Below are positions 1-6,845 of a DNA stretch of 10,967 nt, one piece after another. Position numbers and translations under genes: made by a program. The notes below the pieces were generated by a model. The model made no database searches. It was given only the letters and a program-made list of their open reading frames with translations, and was not told the origin of the DNA. The stretch covers positions 1 through 10,967 of the forward strand of contig CAZUAI010000125.1 in assembly GCA_964617875.1 (NCBI GenBank). Reading direction: 5' to 3'. How positions within the stretch are numbered: position 1 is the first letter of the stretch; the number at the start of each line of letters is the position of its first letter. The DNA comes from CAZMVY01 sp964617875. Lineage in GTDB: Bacteria > Planctomycetota > Phycisphaerae > UBA1845 > PWPN01.

Positions 1-119
1 CACGCTCGGTCTCTGTCCCGCACGGCGGGTTCTTCACGGCAGTGCCATTCGTCCCTGAGACCATAGGACTTGCTCTCCAATATTGGCGGCCTGGCGAGGG
101 CTACGGTAATATCCGCTCC

Positions 120-124
120 GGAGG
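120..124 (+). promoter_or_regulatory. Ribosome binding site of the thioredoxin-sialidase gene
   Basis: GGAGG ends 5 nt before ATG 130. It is a strong match to the anti-Shine-Dalgarno sequence and decides the start against the upstream in-frame ATG at 70. Confidence 0.75.
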
Positions 125-129
125 TCTGT

Positions 130-1920
130 ATGGCGAATTACAGTATTCGGTGGCTCCTGTCGGCAGCCCTTGTGTGCGTGGCCGCTGCCTTCGGCGAGGA
201 GAAGGCGGCCGCGCCGCGCAAGCCCATCTACGACGAGAAGGCCGACGGCAAGGTGCAGATTGCCGAGGCCCTCTACCGCGCCGGCGACAAAGACAAGCGT
301 GTTCTGATCCTGTGGGGCGGCAACTGGTGCAAGTGGTGCTACCGGCTGCACGACGTCTTCGAACAGGACGACAAGGTCCGGGCGGCGCTCCGCCGCAGCT
401 ACGAGCTGGTTCTGCTGGACATCAACAACAACCGAGCCCTCGGCGACCAGTACAAGGTCGGCAAGGGCTTCCCCTGGCTGACCGTGCTCGACGAGGCCGG
501 CAACGTCGTGAAGAACCAGGAGACCGGTGAGTTCGAGGCGGGCGAGAGGTACGATACCGCCAAGGTGCTGGCGTTTCTGAAAGAATGGGCCCCGAAGCCG
601 GCACCAGCCAGGCCCGTGGCCGAGCAGCAGGCGATCCTCCGCAAGGAGGTGCAACGCAGCAAGCCCGACTACATCTGCTACGTTCCCGGCAGCTACGATG
701 GCTCGACGCACGACTCGCACAACGAGCACTTCCTCGTCTTCGACGGGCCGGACGGCTCGCTCATGGCCGTCTGGACGCAGAACATCAACGCCCCCAAGGG
801 CCAGCCGGGCAACCGGATCGTCTTTTCGAAGTCGAAGGACGACGGCGTCACGTGGACCCCGCCGTCGCATGTGGCCGGGCCGAAGACGCCCGACGACCCG
901 GCGAACATGGCAAGCTGGGCCTTCCCGATGGTGGCGAAGACCGGACGGATCTACGTGCTCTGGACGCAGAACCAGGGCAGCGCCGGCTGGATCAAGATGC
1001 ACACGGGCACGATGGACGGCGTCTACAGCGACGACAACGGCGCCACGTGGTCGAAGCCGCAGAATGTGCCCATGCCCAAGAGCATCTACGACGACCCGAC
1101 GGGCGCGATCCCCGGCGAATGGATCGTCTGGCAGACGCCGATGCGCGACCTGAAGGGCGGCTACTTCGTCGGCTACTCGCACTGGGTCAACGTCGCGAAG
1201 GCGCACCTCAAGAAGGTCGAGTCGTGGACGCAGATCGAGTCGGTGGTCGAGTTCATGCGGTTCGCGAACGTGGACGACAACCCCGAGGTGAAGGACCTGC
1301 GCGTGACGTACTCCGCATGGGGCGACAACGCCTTGCGGGTGCCCCACTTCAAGTATCCGCTGCTGAGCATCGCGCAGGAGCCGAGCATCGTCCGCCTGCC
1401 GGACAAGCGGCTCTTCTGCGTGATGCGGACGAACAGCGGCTACATCTGGTACAGCCTTTCGAACGACGACGGCGAAACGTGGTGCAACCCGCGCCCGTTG
1501 CTCCGCCGCGATCATGGCCTGCCGATCCTCCAACCCGTCGGCTGCTGCCCGATCTATCAGCTGGCCGACGGGCGTTATGTCCTGCTGCACCACAACAACC
1601 GCGGCGACATCGCCAGGGCGCCCGAGGCCACCAGCGGTCCACGTCGCCCCGCGTTCATCGCCCTCGGCGAGTTTCGCCCAGACGCCGATCAGCCAATCTG
1701 GTTCAGCGAATCGAAGCAGCTCATGGACACCGACGGGTACGGCGTCAACGGCGAGAAGGCCGGTGCGGGCATGCTCGGCAGGGTCAACGTGGACATCGGG
1801 CTCTACTCGAGCTTCACCACGCGCAACGGCAACAACGTCCTGTGGCACCCGGACCGCAAGTTTTTTTTAGTCGGCAGGAAGATCACGCCCGAGTTCCTGG
1901 CGGATCTGAAGGCGCCATAG
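130..1920 (+). CDS. Exported thioredoxin-like / sialidase (BNR repeat) fusion protein
   Basis: The 596-residue product starts with a signal peptide (Arg7, then a hydrophobic stretch to about residue 20, AAA-FGEE), so it should act in the periplasm or outside the cell. Residues about 35-150 look like a thioredoxin fold: a strand leading into WCKWC (Cys67, Cys70), then a GFPWLTVLD segment with the likely cis-Pro115. Residues about 180-580 look like a sialidase-type beta-propeller. Three Asp-boxes are visible: SKSKDDGVTW (233-242), SDDNGATW (300-307) and SNDDGETW (444-451), and a typical EPSIVRLPDKRLFCVMRT strand pair lies at 417-433. I did not identify the full arginine triad and Tyr/Glu nucleophile of true sialidases, so the substrate is open; a glycan-active or glycan-binding role is inferred. 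ATG 130 is preferred over the in-frame ATG at 70 because GGAGG lies 5 nt upstream and the signal peptide begins here. A run of eight T sits near the 3' end. Confidence 0.85.
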   Translation: MANYSIRWLLSAALVCVAAAFGEEKAAAPRKPIYDEKADGKVQIAEALYRAGDKDKRVLILWGGNWCKWCYRLHDVFEQDDKVRAALRRSYELVLLDINNNRALGDQYKVGKGFPWLTVLDEAGNVVKNQETGEFEAGERYDTAKVLAFLKEWAPKPAPARPVAEQQAILRKEVQRSKPDYICYVPGSYDGSTHDSHNEHFLVFDGPDGSLMAVWTQNINAPKGQPGNRIVFSKSKDDGVTWTPPSHVAGPKTPDDPANMASWAFPMVAKTGRIYVLWTQNQGSAGWIKMHTGTMDGVYSDDNGATWSKPQNVPMPKSIYDDPTGAIPGEWIVWQTPMRDLKGGYFVGYSHWVNVAKAHLKKVESWTQIESVVEFMRFANVDDNPEVKDLRVTYSAWGDNALRVPHFKYPLLSIAQEPSIVRLPDKRLFCVMRTNSGYIWYSLSNDDGETWCNPRPLLRRDHGLPILQPVGCCPIYQLADGRYVLLHHNNRGDIARAPEATSGPRRPAFIALGEFRPDADQPIWFSESKQLMDTDGYGVNGEKAGAGMLGRVNVDIGLYSSFTTRNGNNVLWHPDRKFFLVGRKITPEFLADLKAP

Positions 1921-2015
1921 TGCCGCCAGAGCGACCCGGCGTACGGCATGCCTTGCGTCCGACCGGCCTGCGAAGGCATAATGGGCCGAATCGCAGGCAC
2001 CCGGTGGAGACAGGT

Positions 2016-3341
2016 ATGACCTCGGTTGGCATCGGTCTGGTAGGCTGTGGAACGGTCGGCGGCGGCGTGGTGGAATTGCTGGCGTCGAACGCCGAAACCA
2101 TCGCACAGAAGTCAGGCCTGCGCCTGGAGTTACGGCACATCTGCGAGATCAACCGCGCCGTGTGGGCGAAGGTGAAGGCCCCGCCGGGAGTCTTCACCGA
2201 CGACCTCAACGTCATCCTGAGCGACCCGCAGACGACCATCGTCATCGAGTTGATCGGCGGCACGACCGTCGCCGGCGAGGTCGTCAAGACGTGCCTGGCG
2301 GCGGGCAAGGACGTCGTGACGGCCAACAAGGCCCTGCTCGCGGTTCGCGGACGGGAGGTCTTTTCCGCGGCGCGGGCCGCCGGGCGGTGCGTGGCGTTCG
2401 AGGCGAGCGTCGGCGGCGGCATCCCGCTGATCCAGTCGCTGCGCGAGGGCCTCATCGCCAACCGGATCGACGCCGTATTCGGCATCGTCAACGGGACGTG
2501 CAACTACATCCTGAGCGAAATGACGGCACACGACCGCGCCTACGCCGAGGTCCTTGCCGACGCCCAGCGCCTCGGCTACGCCGAGCCGGACCCGACACTC
2601 GACGTCAACGGCACCGACACGGCGCACAAGCTCGCGGTCCTCGCGGCGATCGCGTTCCAGGCGGACATCGACTTCAAGAGCATCGCCGTCGAGGGCATCC
2701 AGGCGATTGACCGGACCGACATCAGCGTGGCGAAGGAACTCGGCTACGTGTGCAAGCTGCTGGCGATCGGCGAGCGCGAGGATGACGGGATCAGCCTCCG
2801 CGTACATCCGGCGTTCATCCGCCGGACGCACCCGCTCGCGAGCGTGGTCGGGCCGTTCAACGCAATCAGCCTGTTCGGAAACGCCGTCGGGCACACGCTG
2901 CTCTACGGCCGTGGCGCCGGACCGAAGCCGACCGCCAGCGCGATCCTCGCGGACGTCGTCGCGGCGGCGACGGGCAACGCGCGGCGCGTGTTCGAGCAGT
3001 TCCGGCTCCTGCCCGACCAGAACGGCCCGGCAACGATCAAGCCGATCGACTCCATCCAGAGCCGGTACTACGTGCGGGCGATGGTGAAAGACCAGCCGGG
3101 CGTCATGGCCGGCATCACGAAAGTGTTCGGCGACCACGCGATCAGCCTGAGCGCAATCACGCAGCACGAAGCGGACGGCGACGCCCCGCACGACGTCGTG
3201 CCGGTGGCGATCACGACGCACCTGGCCCGCGAGGGCTCGATGCGGGCGGCGATCCGGCAGATCGAAGCGCTCGATATCGTTGCGGGCAAGCCGGTGTGTA
3301 TCCGGGTGCTGGGCGAGCGGGAAGAGTACCGGAAGCAGTGA
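2016..3341 (+). CDS. hom: Homoserine dehydrogenase
   Basis: The enzyme reduces aspartate semialdehyde to homoserine with NAD(P)H in the cytoplasm, the branch point toward threonine and methionine. The 441-residue product has the usual length of monofunctional Hom with an ACT domain. The N-terminal Rossmann motif is GLVGCGTVGGG (7-17). TANKALLA with Lys105 follows, then VGGGIPLIQSL (132-142) and NGTCNYILSEM (159-169). The catalytic segment DPTLDVNGTDTAHKLAVLA (192-210) contains Asp196, Asp201 and Lys205, at the spacing of the Asp and Lys catalytic residues known in the family. Residues from about 351 (YYVRAMVKDQPGVMAGI) to about 430 form an ACT domain, which usually senses threonine. GGAGA (2006-2010) lies 5 nt before the ATG, although the reading frame is open far upstream. 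The gene is 95 bp after the sialidase gene and is followed on the same strand by the apgM-like gene and lysC. Confidence 0.96.
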   Translation: MTSVGIGLVGCGTVGGGVVELLASNAETIAQKSGLRLELRHICEINRAVWAKVKAPPGVFTDDLNVILSDPQTTIVIELIGGTTVAGEVVKTCLAAGKDVVTANKALLAVRGREVFSAARAAGRCVAFEASVGGGIPLIQSLREGLIANRIDAVFGIVNGTCNYILSEMTAHDRAYAEVLADAQRLGYAEPDPTLDVNGTDTAHKLAVLAAIAFQADIDFKSIAVEGIQAIDRTDISVAKELGYVCKLLAIGEREDDGISLRVHPAFIRRTHPLASVVGPFNAISLFGNAVGHTLLYGRGAGPKPTASAILADVVAAATGNARRVFEQFRLLPDQNGPATIKPIDSIQSRYYVRAMVKDQPGVMAGITKVFGDHAISLSAITQHEADGDAPHDVVPVAITTHLAREGSMRAAIRQIEALDIVAGKPVCIRVLGEREEYRKQ

Positions 3342-3432
3342 CGAGTGATACGGAATGGGCGATGAGTCCTCCGTTCCGACCGGCAAACGGATCGGATGAC
3401 ATGCCTGACGACCAGGGGAGTCGCGGTCGCGG

Positions 3433-4632
3433 ATGAAATTCGCATTGATACTTCCTGACGGGGCCGCCGATGAGCCGGTGGCCGAGTTGAACGGGCGGAC
3501 ACCGCTGGCGGTGGCGAGGAAGCCGCACATGGACTGGGTCGCGAAACACGGCCGGCAGGGCACGGTGCGCACCGTTCCGTCGGGCTTCACGCCCGCGAGC
3601 GACGTCGCGACGCTGAGCGTGCTCGGGTACGACCCGGTCCGGTACTACTCCGGGCGGGCGCCGCTCGAGGCGGCGGCCCGGCGGGTCCACGTCGGGCCGA
3701 ACGATCTCGTCTACCGGTGCAACTTCGTCACGATCGTGGACGGCAACATGGAGGACTTCACCGCCGGCCACATCAGGACGCAGGAATCCGAGACGCTCGT
3801 CGCCGACCTGAACGAGCAGCTCGGCAGCGACCGTGTGCGGTTCCACGTCGGCGTGAGCTACCGCAACCTCATGGTCCTGAAGGACGGCGCCGGCACCAGA
3901 GTGCAGACGACCGCGCCGCACGACATCCCGGGGCAGCCGGTCGCGAAGCACCTGCCCTCGGGGCCCGACGCGGAACTGATCCGCGACCTGATGAAACGGT
4001 CGCAGGCCATCCTCGCCGACCATGCGGTGAACCAGGTCCGGCGCGACCTGGGCGAGAACCCGGCGACGTCGATCTGGCTCTGGGGCCAGGGCCCCCTGCC
4101 CAGGCTCGACCGATTCCGCGACCGCTTCGGCCTCAGCGGCACAGCGATCGGGGCGGTGGATCTGTTCCGCGGGATTGCGGTCTGCCTGGGGTGGCCGCTG
4201 ATCGACGTGCCGGGCGCTACGGGCTTCATCGACACGAACTATCGCGGCAAGGGCCAGGCGGCCGTCAAGGCGCTGGATGAGTACGATCTCGTCGCGGTAC
4301 ACATCGAGGCGCCGGACGAGGCCGGCCACATGGGCGACCTGAAGGCGAAGATCACGGCCATCGAGCAGGTGGACGAGCACATCGTCGGCCCGGTGCTGGC
4401 GAAGCTGAAGACGTTCGAGGAGTGGCGGATCCTGATCGCCCCGGACCACCCGACGCCGGTCGGCCACAAGACGCACACGGCCGACCCGCCGCCGTTCTGC
4501 ATGGCCGGCACGGGCGTCACGGGCGTGCAGCAGGAACCGTTCAGCGAGGCGAACGCCGCCGAAAGCGACCTGCACATCGACCCCGGCCATGAGATGCTGG
4601 ACTACTTCCTCCGCTTCGGCCGGCGTGCGTGA
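3433..4632 (+). CDS. apgM: COG3635-type phosphoglycerate mutase family protein; candidate homoserine kinase
   Basis: The 399-residue protein belongs to the archaeal-type cofactor-independent phosphoglycerate mutase branch of the alkaline phosphatase superfamily. The metal and catalytic residues look intact: PDGAAD with Asp9, SDVATL with the likely nucleophile Ser56 plus Asp57, PDEAGH (Asp295, His299), APDHPTP (Asp338, His339) and GHKTHTADPPPF (His345, His348). Family members either interconvert 3- and 2-phosphoglycerate or, for a subgroup found beside threonine genes in genomes without ThrB, have been proposed as homoserine kinases. Here the gene sits between hom and lysC on the same strand, which favours the second role; this is inference. 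Start: the family N-terminus MKFALILPDGAAD begins exactly here. A purine-rich AGGGGAG (3414-3420) lies 12 nt upstream, a long spacing. The gene is 91 bp after hom and 243 bp before lysC. Confidence 0.9.
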   Translation: MKFALILPDGAADEPVAELNGRTPLAVARKPHMDWVAKHGRQGTVRTVPSGFTPASDVATLSVLGYDPVRYYSGRAPLEAAARRVHVGPNDLVYRCNFVTIVDGNMEDFTAGHIRTQESETLVADLNEQLGSDRVRFHVGVSYRNLMVLKDGAGTRVQTTAPHDIPGQPVAKHLPSGPDAELIRDLMKRSQAILADHAVNQVRRDLGENPATSIWLWGQGPLPRLDRFRDRFGLSGTAIGAVDLFRGIAVCLGWPLIDVPGATGFIDTNYRGKGQAAVKALDEYDLVAVHIEAPDEAGHMGDLKAKITAIEQVDEHIVGPVLAKLKTFEEWRILIAPDHPTPVGHKTHTADPPPFCMAGTGVTGVQQEPFSEANAAESDLHIDPGHEMLDYFLRFGRRA

Positions 4633-4846
4633 TCGCTCCCCATCCACGCGCGAAACAAGGATGAAGCCGCGGAGTCAACACGCGAGCGAACCACCTCCCG
4701 TATGCACCCAACGCTATCGACATTTCACGGGCCCGACCGTAGTCCCGCGCACCAGAGTTACCGGACCCGTCGGCCGCCGCCTTGCCGAACGCCGGCCGAA
4801 ACCGCGTTGGACAGGCCGCGGCGGCGCCGGTATCCTTCTTCGGCTT

Positions 4847-4864
4847 GGACCCCTTGGGGGGTCC
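4847..4864 (+). promoter_or_regulatory. Hairpin just upstream of the lysC ribosome binding site
   Basis: GGACCCC (4847-4853) and GGGGTCC (4858-4864) form a perfect 7-bp GC-rich stem around a TTGG loop. It ends 2 nt before AGGA (4867-4870), the presumed lysC ribosome binding site. No T tract follows, so it is not an intrinsic terminator. It may affect translation initiation or mRNA stability; the function is inferred. The remaining noncoding sequence between 4633 and 4875 shows no gene and no convincing promoter. Confidence 0.4.
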
Positions 4865-4875
4865 TCAGGACAGGC

Positions 4876-6111
4876 ATGGGAAACGGTGTCAGCATGGGAC
4901 TTGTCGTTCAGAAGTTCGGCGGTACGAGCGTGGCGAACGCGGAGCGGATCCACCGCGCCGCCCGCCGTGCGGTCCGTGCCAAGCTCGAAGGGCATCATGT
5001 CGTGGTCGTCGTCTCGGCGATGGGCCACACGACCGACGAACTGATCGCCCTCGCCAACCAGGTCACGTCGAAGCCGCCCAAACGCGAGATGGACATGCTC
5101 CTCACGACCGGGGAGCAGATCTCCATCGCGTTGATGGCCATGGCGATCGACGCGGCGGGCCACGAGGCGATCAGCTTCACGGGCGGACAGGTCGGCCTCG
5201 TCACGGACGCGAGCCACACGAAGGCCCGCATCAAGAAGATCGACGCGGACCGCATCCACAAGGAACTCAAAGCCGGCCGCATCGTGATCGTGGCCGGATT
5301 CCAGGGAATCACGGAGGACGGCGCCATCACGACGCTGGGCCGGGGCGGCTCGGACACGACGGCGGTGGCGCTGGCCGCCGCCCTGAAGGCCGACACGTGC
5401 GAGATCTACACGGACGTGGACGGCGTCTACACGACCGACCCGCGGATCGTCCCGCAGGCGAAGAAGGTCGATCGGATCAGCTATGACGAGATGCTGGAGC
5501 TGGCGTCGCTCGGCGCCGGCGTGATGCACTCACGGGCAATCGAGTTCGGCAAGAAGTACGGCGTTCCCATTCACGTCCGCAGCTCGCTGACGGACACGCC
5601 GGGGACCCTGATCATTACGGAGACACCCGACATGGAAGATATCGTAGTCCGAGGCGCGACACTGAAAAAAGACCTGGCCCGCGTGGTCATGATCGGCGTG
5701 CCGAACAAGCCGGGCGTGGCGGCGAAGATCTTCGCGCGGATCGCCAAGCACAACATCGCCGTGGACGACATCATCCAGAACGTCTGGCAGGACGGCAACG
5801 TGGCGAACATCGGCTTCACGTGCGGCGCCACCGACGCCGAGGAGGCCAGGACGGTCTGTCAGGACATCGGCAAGGACATCGGCTTCTCGAAGGTCGAGCT
5901 GGAGGAGAAGGTCGCGAAGGTGAGCATCGTCGGCGTCGGCATGAAGACCCACACCGGCGTCGCCGCGAAGATGTTCAGCGCCCTGGCCGACGCCAAGATC
6001 AACATCGAGAACATCTCCACCAGCGAGATCGTGATCAGTTGCATCGTGGACCGGGCGGACGCGGAGAAGGCGCTCAAGACCGTTCACGCCGCGTTCGAAC
6101 TCGACAGGTAG
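4876..6111 (+). CDS. lysC: Aspartokinase (aspartate kinase) with two C-terminal ACT domains
   Basis: The enzyme phosphorylates aspartate with ATP, the first committed step toward lysine, threonine and methionine. The kinase domain shows KFGGTSV (13-19), VVSAMG (45-50), LTTGEQIS (76-83), TTLGRGGSDTTA (152-163) and TDVDGVYTTDPR (179-190), all amino acid kinase hallmarks. Two ACT domains follow (about 268-340 and 347-411), where feedback inhibitors such as lysine or threonine normally bind. Length is 411 residues from ATG 4876, or 405 from ATG 4894. ATG 4876 has AGGA (4867-4870) 5 nt upstream. ATG 4894 places the initiator directly before GLVVQKFGG, as usual in the family, but lacks a good ribosome binding site. 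An internal start at 5632 probably yields a separate beta subunit. The stop is one base from the stop of the convergent DM13 gene. The gene closes the hom / apgM-like / lysC cluster. Confidence 0.96.
   Translation: MGNGVSMGLVVQKFGGTSVANAERIHRAARRAVRAKLEGHHVVVVVSAMGHTTDELIALANQVTSKPPKREMDMLLTTGEQISIALMAMAIDAAGHEAISFTGGQVGLVTDASHTKARIKKIDADRIHKELKAGRIVIVAGFQGITEDGAITTLGRGGSDTTAVALAAALKADTCEIYTDVDGVYTTDPRIVPQAKKVDRISYDEMLELASLGAGVMHSRAIEFGKKYGVPIHVRSSLTDTPGTLIITETPDMEDIVVRGATLKKDLARVVMIGVPNKPGVAAKIFARIAKHNIAVDDIIQNVWQDGNVANIGFTCGATDAEEARTVCQDIGKDIGFSKVELEEKVAKVSIVGVGMKTHTGVAAKMFSALADAKINIENISTSEIVISCIVDRADAEKALKTVHAAFELDR
5619..5623 (+). promoter_or_regulatory. Internal ribosome binding site within lysC
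   Basis: GGAGA lies 8 nt before the internal ATG 5632, inside codons of the kinase-ACT linker (residues about 248-250). It is the main support for separate translation of the beta subunit. Confidence 0.55.
5632..6111 (+). CDS. Internal translation start in lysC: predicted aspartokinase beta subunit (ACT domains only)
   Basis: An in-frame ATG at 5632 (Met253 of the long form) follows GGAGA (5619-5623) by 8 nt, a better ribosome binding site than that of the full-length protein. The product would have 159 residues and consist of the two ACT domains. Bacterial aspartokinases of the alpha2beta2 type (Bacillus subtilis, Corynebacterium glutamicum, Thermus) are known to make a beta subunit of about 160-170 residues from an in-frame internal start at this place, just after the kinase domain. 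Position, length and ribosome binding site all agree. Expression itself cannot be seen from sequence. Confidence 0.62.
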   Translation: MEDIVVRGATLKKDLARVVMIGVPNKPGVAAKIFARIAKHNIAVDDIIQNVWQDGNVANIGFTCGATDAEEARTVCQDIGKDIGFSKVELEEKVAKVSIVGVGMKTHTGVAAKMFSALADAKINIENISTSEIVISCIVDRADAEKALKTVHAAFELDR

Positions 6112-6112
6112 C

Positions 6113-6547
6113 TCAGTGGAAGTAGGCGTCGCCGAAGTTGCCGTCCACCGCGATGCAGTTGATGCTCAGCGTCCGCACGTCGTCGAGCGTAACGCCTTCG
6201 GGCAGGTGGATCGTCAGCGTCGCATCCTTGTAGCCACCCAGCCGGACGAGGTTGTCCGTCAGCCGCACACCGTCCTTGAACGCAAAGTCGGTGTCGCCGA
6301 CGACGCGCACGTCGAGCCCGATCCCGTCGTACCAGAAGTGTTCGATGACGATCGTGCAGTTGTCCACGATCCGCGCGGTGCCCGAAATCCCGTGCAGGTT
6401 GTTCGTGAACGTACCGGTCTGGCCCACACGCGGGTCATCCGCCGCGCACCCCGACTGCGGCGTACCCGGCCCCGGAGCAATCGTGCAACTCATCATGACG
6501 ACCGAAAGCCCCGAAACCAACCATGTCCATACCAGGTGCCTGACCAT
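6113..6547 (-). CDS. DM13-domain lipoprotein
   Basis: The 144-residue protein has a basic N-terminus (MVRH), a hydrophobic stretch (about 5-19) and VMMSC with Cys21 as the likely lipidation site. This lipobox is slightly non-canonical because Met replaces Leu at -3. A Pro/Gly-rich linker follows. Residues about 42-144 match a DM13 domain: GTFTNNLHGISGTARIVD, then CTIVIEHFWYDG with Cys64, then a Leu-rich strand with LPEGVTLDDVRTLSINC (Cys131) and the closing NFGDAYF. DM13 is proposed to act in redox or electron-transfer reactions of cell-surface proteins through a conserved Cys; the role here is unknown. GGAGG on the minus strand (6562-6558) lies 10 nt before the ATG. The gene is divergent from the 6846 gene and convergent with lysC. 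The domain call is from pattern recognition only. Confidence 0.8.
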   Translation of the reverse strand: MVRHLVWTWLVSGLSVVMMSCTIAPGPGTPQSGCAADDPRVGQTGTFTNNLHGISGTARIVDNCTIVIEHFWYDGIGLDVRVVGDTDFAFKDGVRLTDNLVRLGGYKDATLTIHLPEGVTLDDVRTLSINCIAVDGNFGDAYFH

Positions 6548-6611
6548 CGGCAGAAAACCTCCGCTTCACAGTCTAAAGGGAGAACGCTTTTCGTATAATC
6601 ACGCTGTGTTC

Positions 6612-6640
6612 AGACTACCCGCACTCGTTGCAGCCGTCAA
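6612..6640 (-). promoter_or_regulatory. Weak candidate promoter for the DM13 gene
   Basis: On the minus strand TTGACG (6640-6635) and TAGTCT (6617-6612) are separated by 17 bp. The -35 matches the sigma70 consensus at five of six positions. The -10 matches only at the three most conserved positions (TA---T). It would start transcription roughly 60 bp upstream of the ATG at 6547. Confidence 0.3.
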
Positions 6641-6756
6641 GACCACCCCTTAGTGTATCCGGCACCGGGGCGGATCGATCACGCCCGCCTGACGCCCACT
6701 CCCGCAGACCGACAAAACCAGTTCCGGCGAGCCGCAAGTTTTTGCAATCCAAAAGC

Positions 6757-6785
6757 TTGACAAAGCAACTCGGATCTGAAATAAT
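6757..6785 (+). promoter_or_regulatory. Sigma70-type promoter reading into the 6846 gene
   Basis: TTGACA (6757-6762, perfect consensus) and AATAAT (6780-6785, five of six) are separated by the optimal 17 bp. The site lies in a locally AT-rich island with a T5 run and an A4 run just upstream. The predicted transcript would start near 6792 and have a leader of about 55 nt before ATG 6846. It is the best promoter in the window and may also serve the gene at 7337. Confidence 0.7.
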
Positions 6786-6845
6786 GTCTTTGAGGCGATC
6801 GGCGAGGTTGCTGTCAAGTCCGCGTCAAGAGCAGGGAGTCCGAAA

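Noticed and set aside
83..112. TTGGCG-18-TAATAT as a promoter for the first gene
   Set aside because: It matches moderately, but transcription would begin at about the ribosome binding site, leaving almost no leader.
34..1848. 604-codon open frame on the minus strand across the thioredoxin-sialidase gene
   Set aside because: It mirrors the GC-rich codon periodicity of the real gene. The translation is Val/Arg/Ala-rich without recognisable domains, whereas the + strand gene shows clear motifs.
1948..1979. Inverted repeat ATGCCTT / AAGGCAT between the sialidase gene and hom
   Set aside because: The stem is only 7 bp with an 18-nt loop and no T tract follows, so it is not a supported terminator.
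585..2015. Upstream extension of the hom reading frame to 585
   Set aside because: It lies out of frame inside the sialidase gene and is Arg-rich. The real hom begins at 2016 with a Rossmann motif and a ribosome binding site. It matters only for the frameshift observation.
3376..3395. Bulged hairpin CCGACCG / CGGATCGG between hom and the apgM-like gene
   Set aside because: It is short, has a bulge and no T tract. It is consistent with co-transcription but not evidence of a regulatory element.
2130..4647. Two long overlapping minus-strand open frames (2130-3590 and 3211-4647) opposite hom and the apgM-like gene
   Set aside because: They are antisense shadows of well-supported genes, biased in composition and without domains or a convincing ribosome binding site.
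6116..6598. 160-codon + strand open frame opposite the DM13 gene
   Set aside because: The minus strand encodes a recognisable lipoprotein with a signal sequence, domain and ribosome binding site; this frame is its shadow.
6594..6599. Perfect TATAAT on the + strand
   Set aside because: No -35 element lies at proper spacing (TTCACA is 23 bp upstream) and no extended -10 is present; the better promoter for the downstream gene is at 6757-6785.
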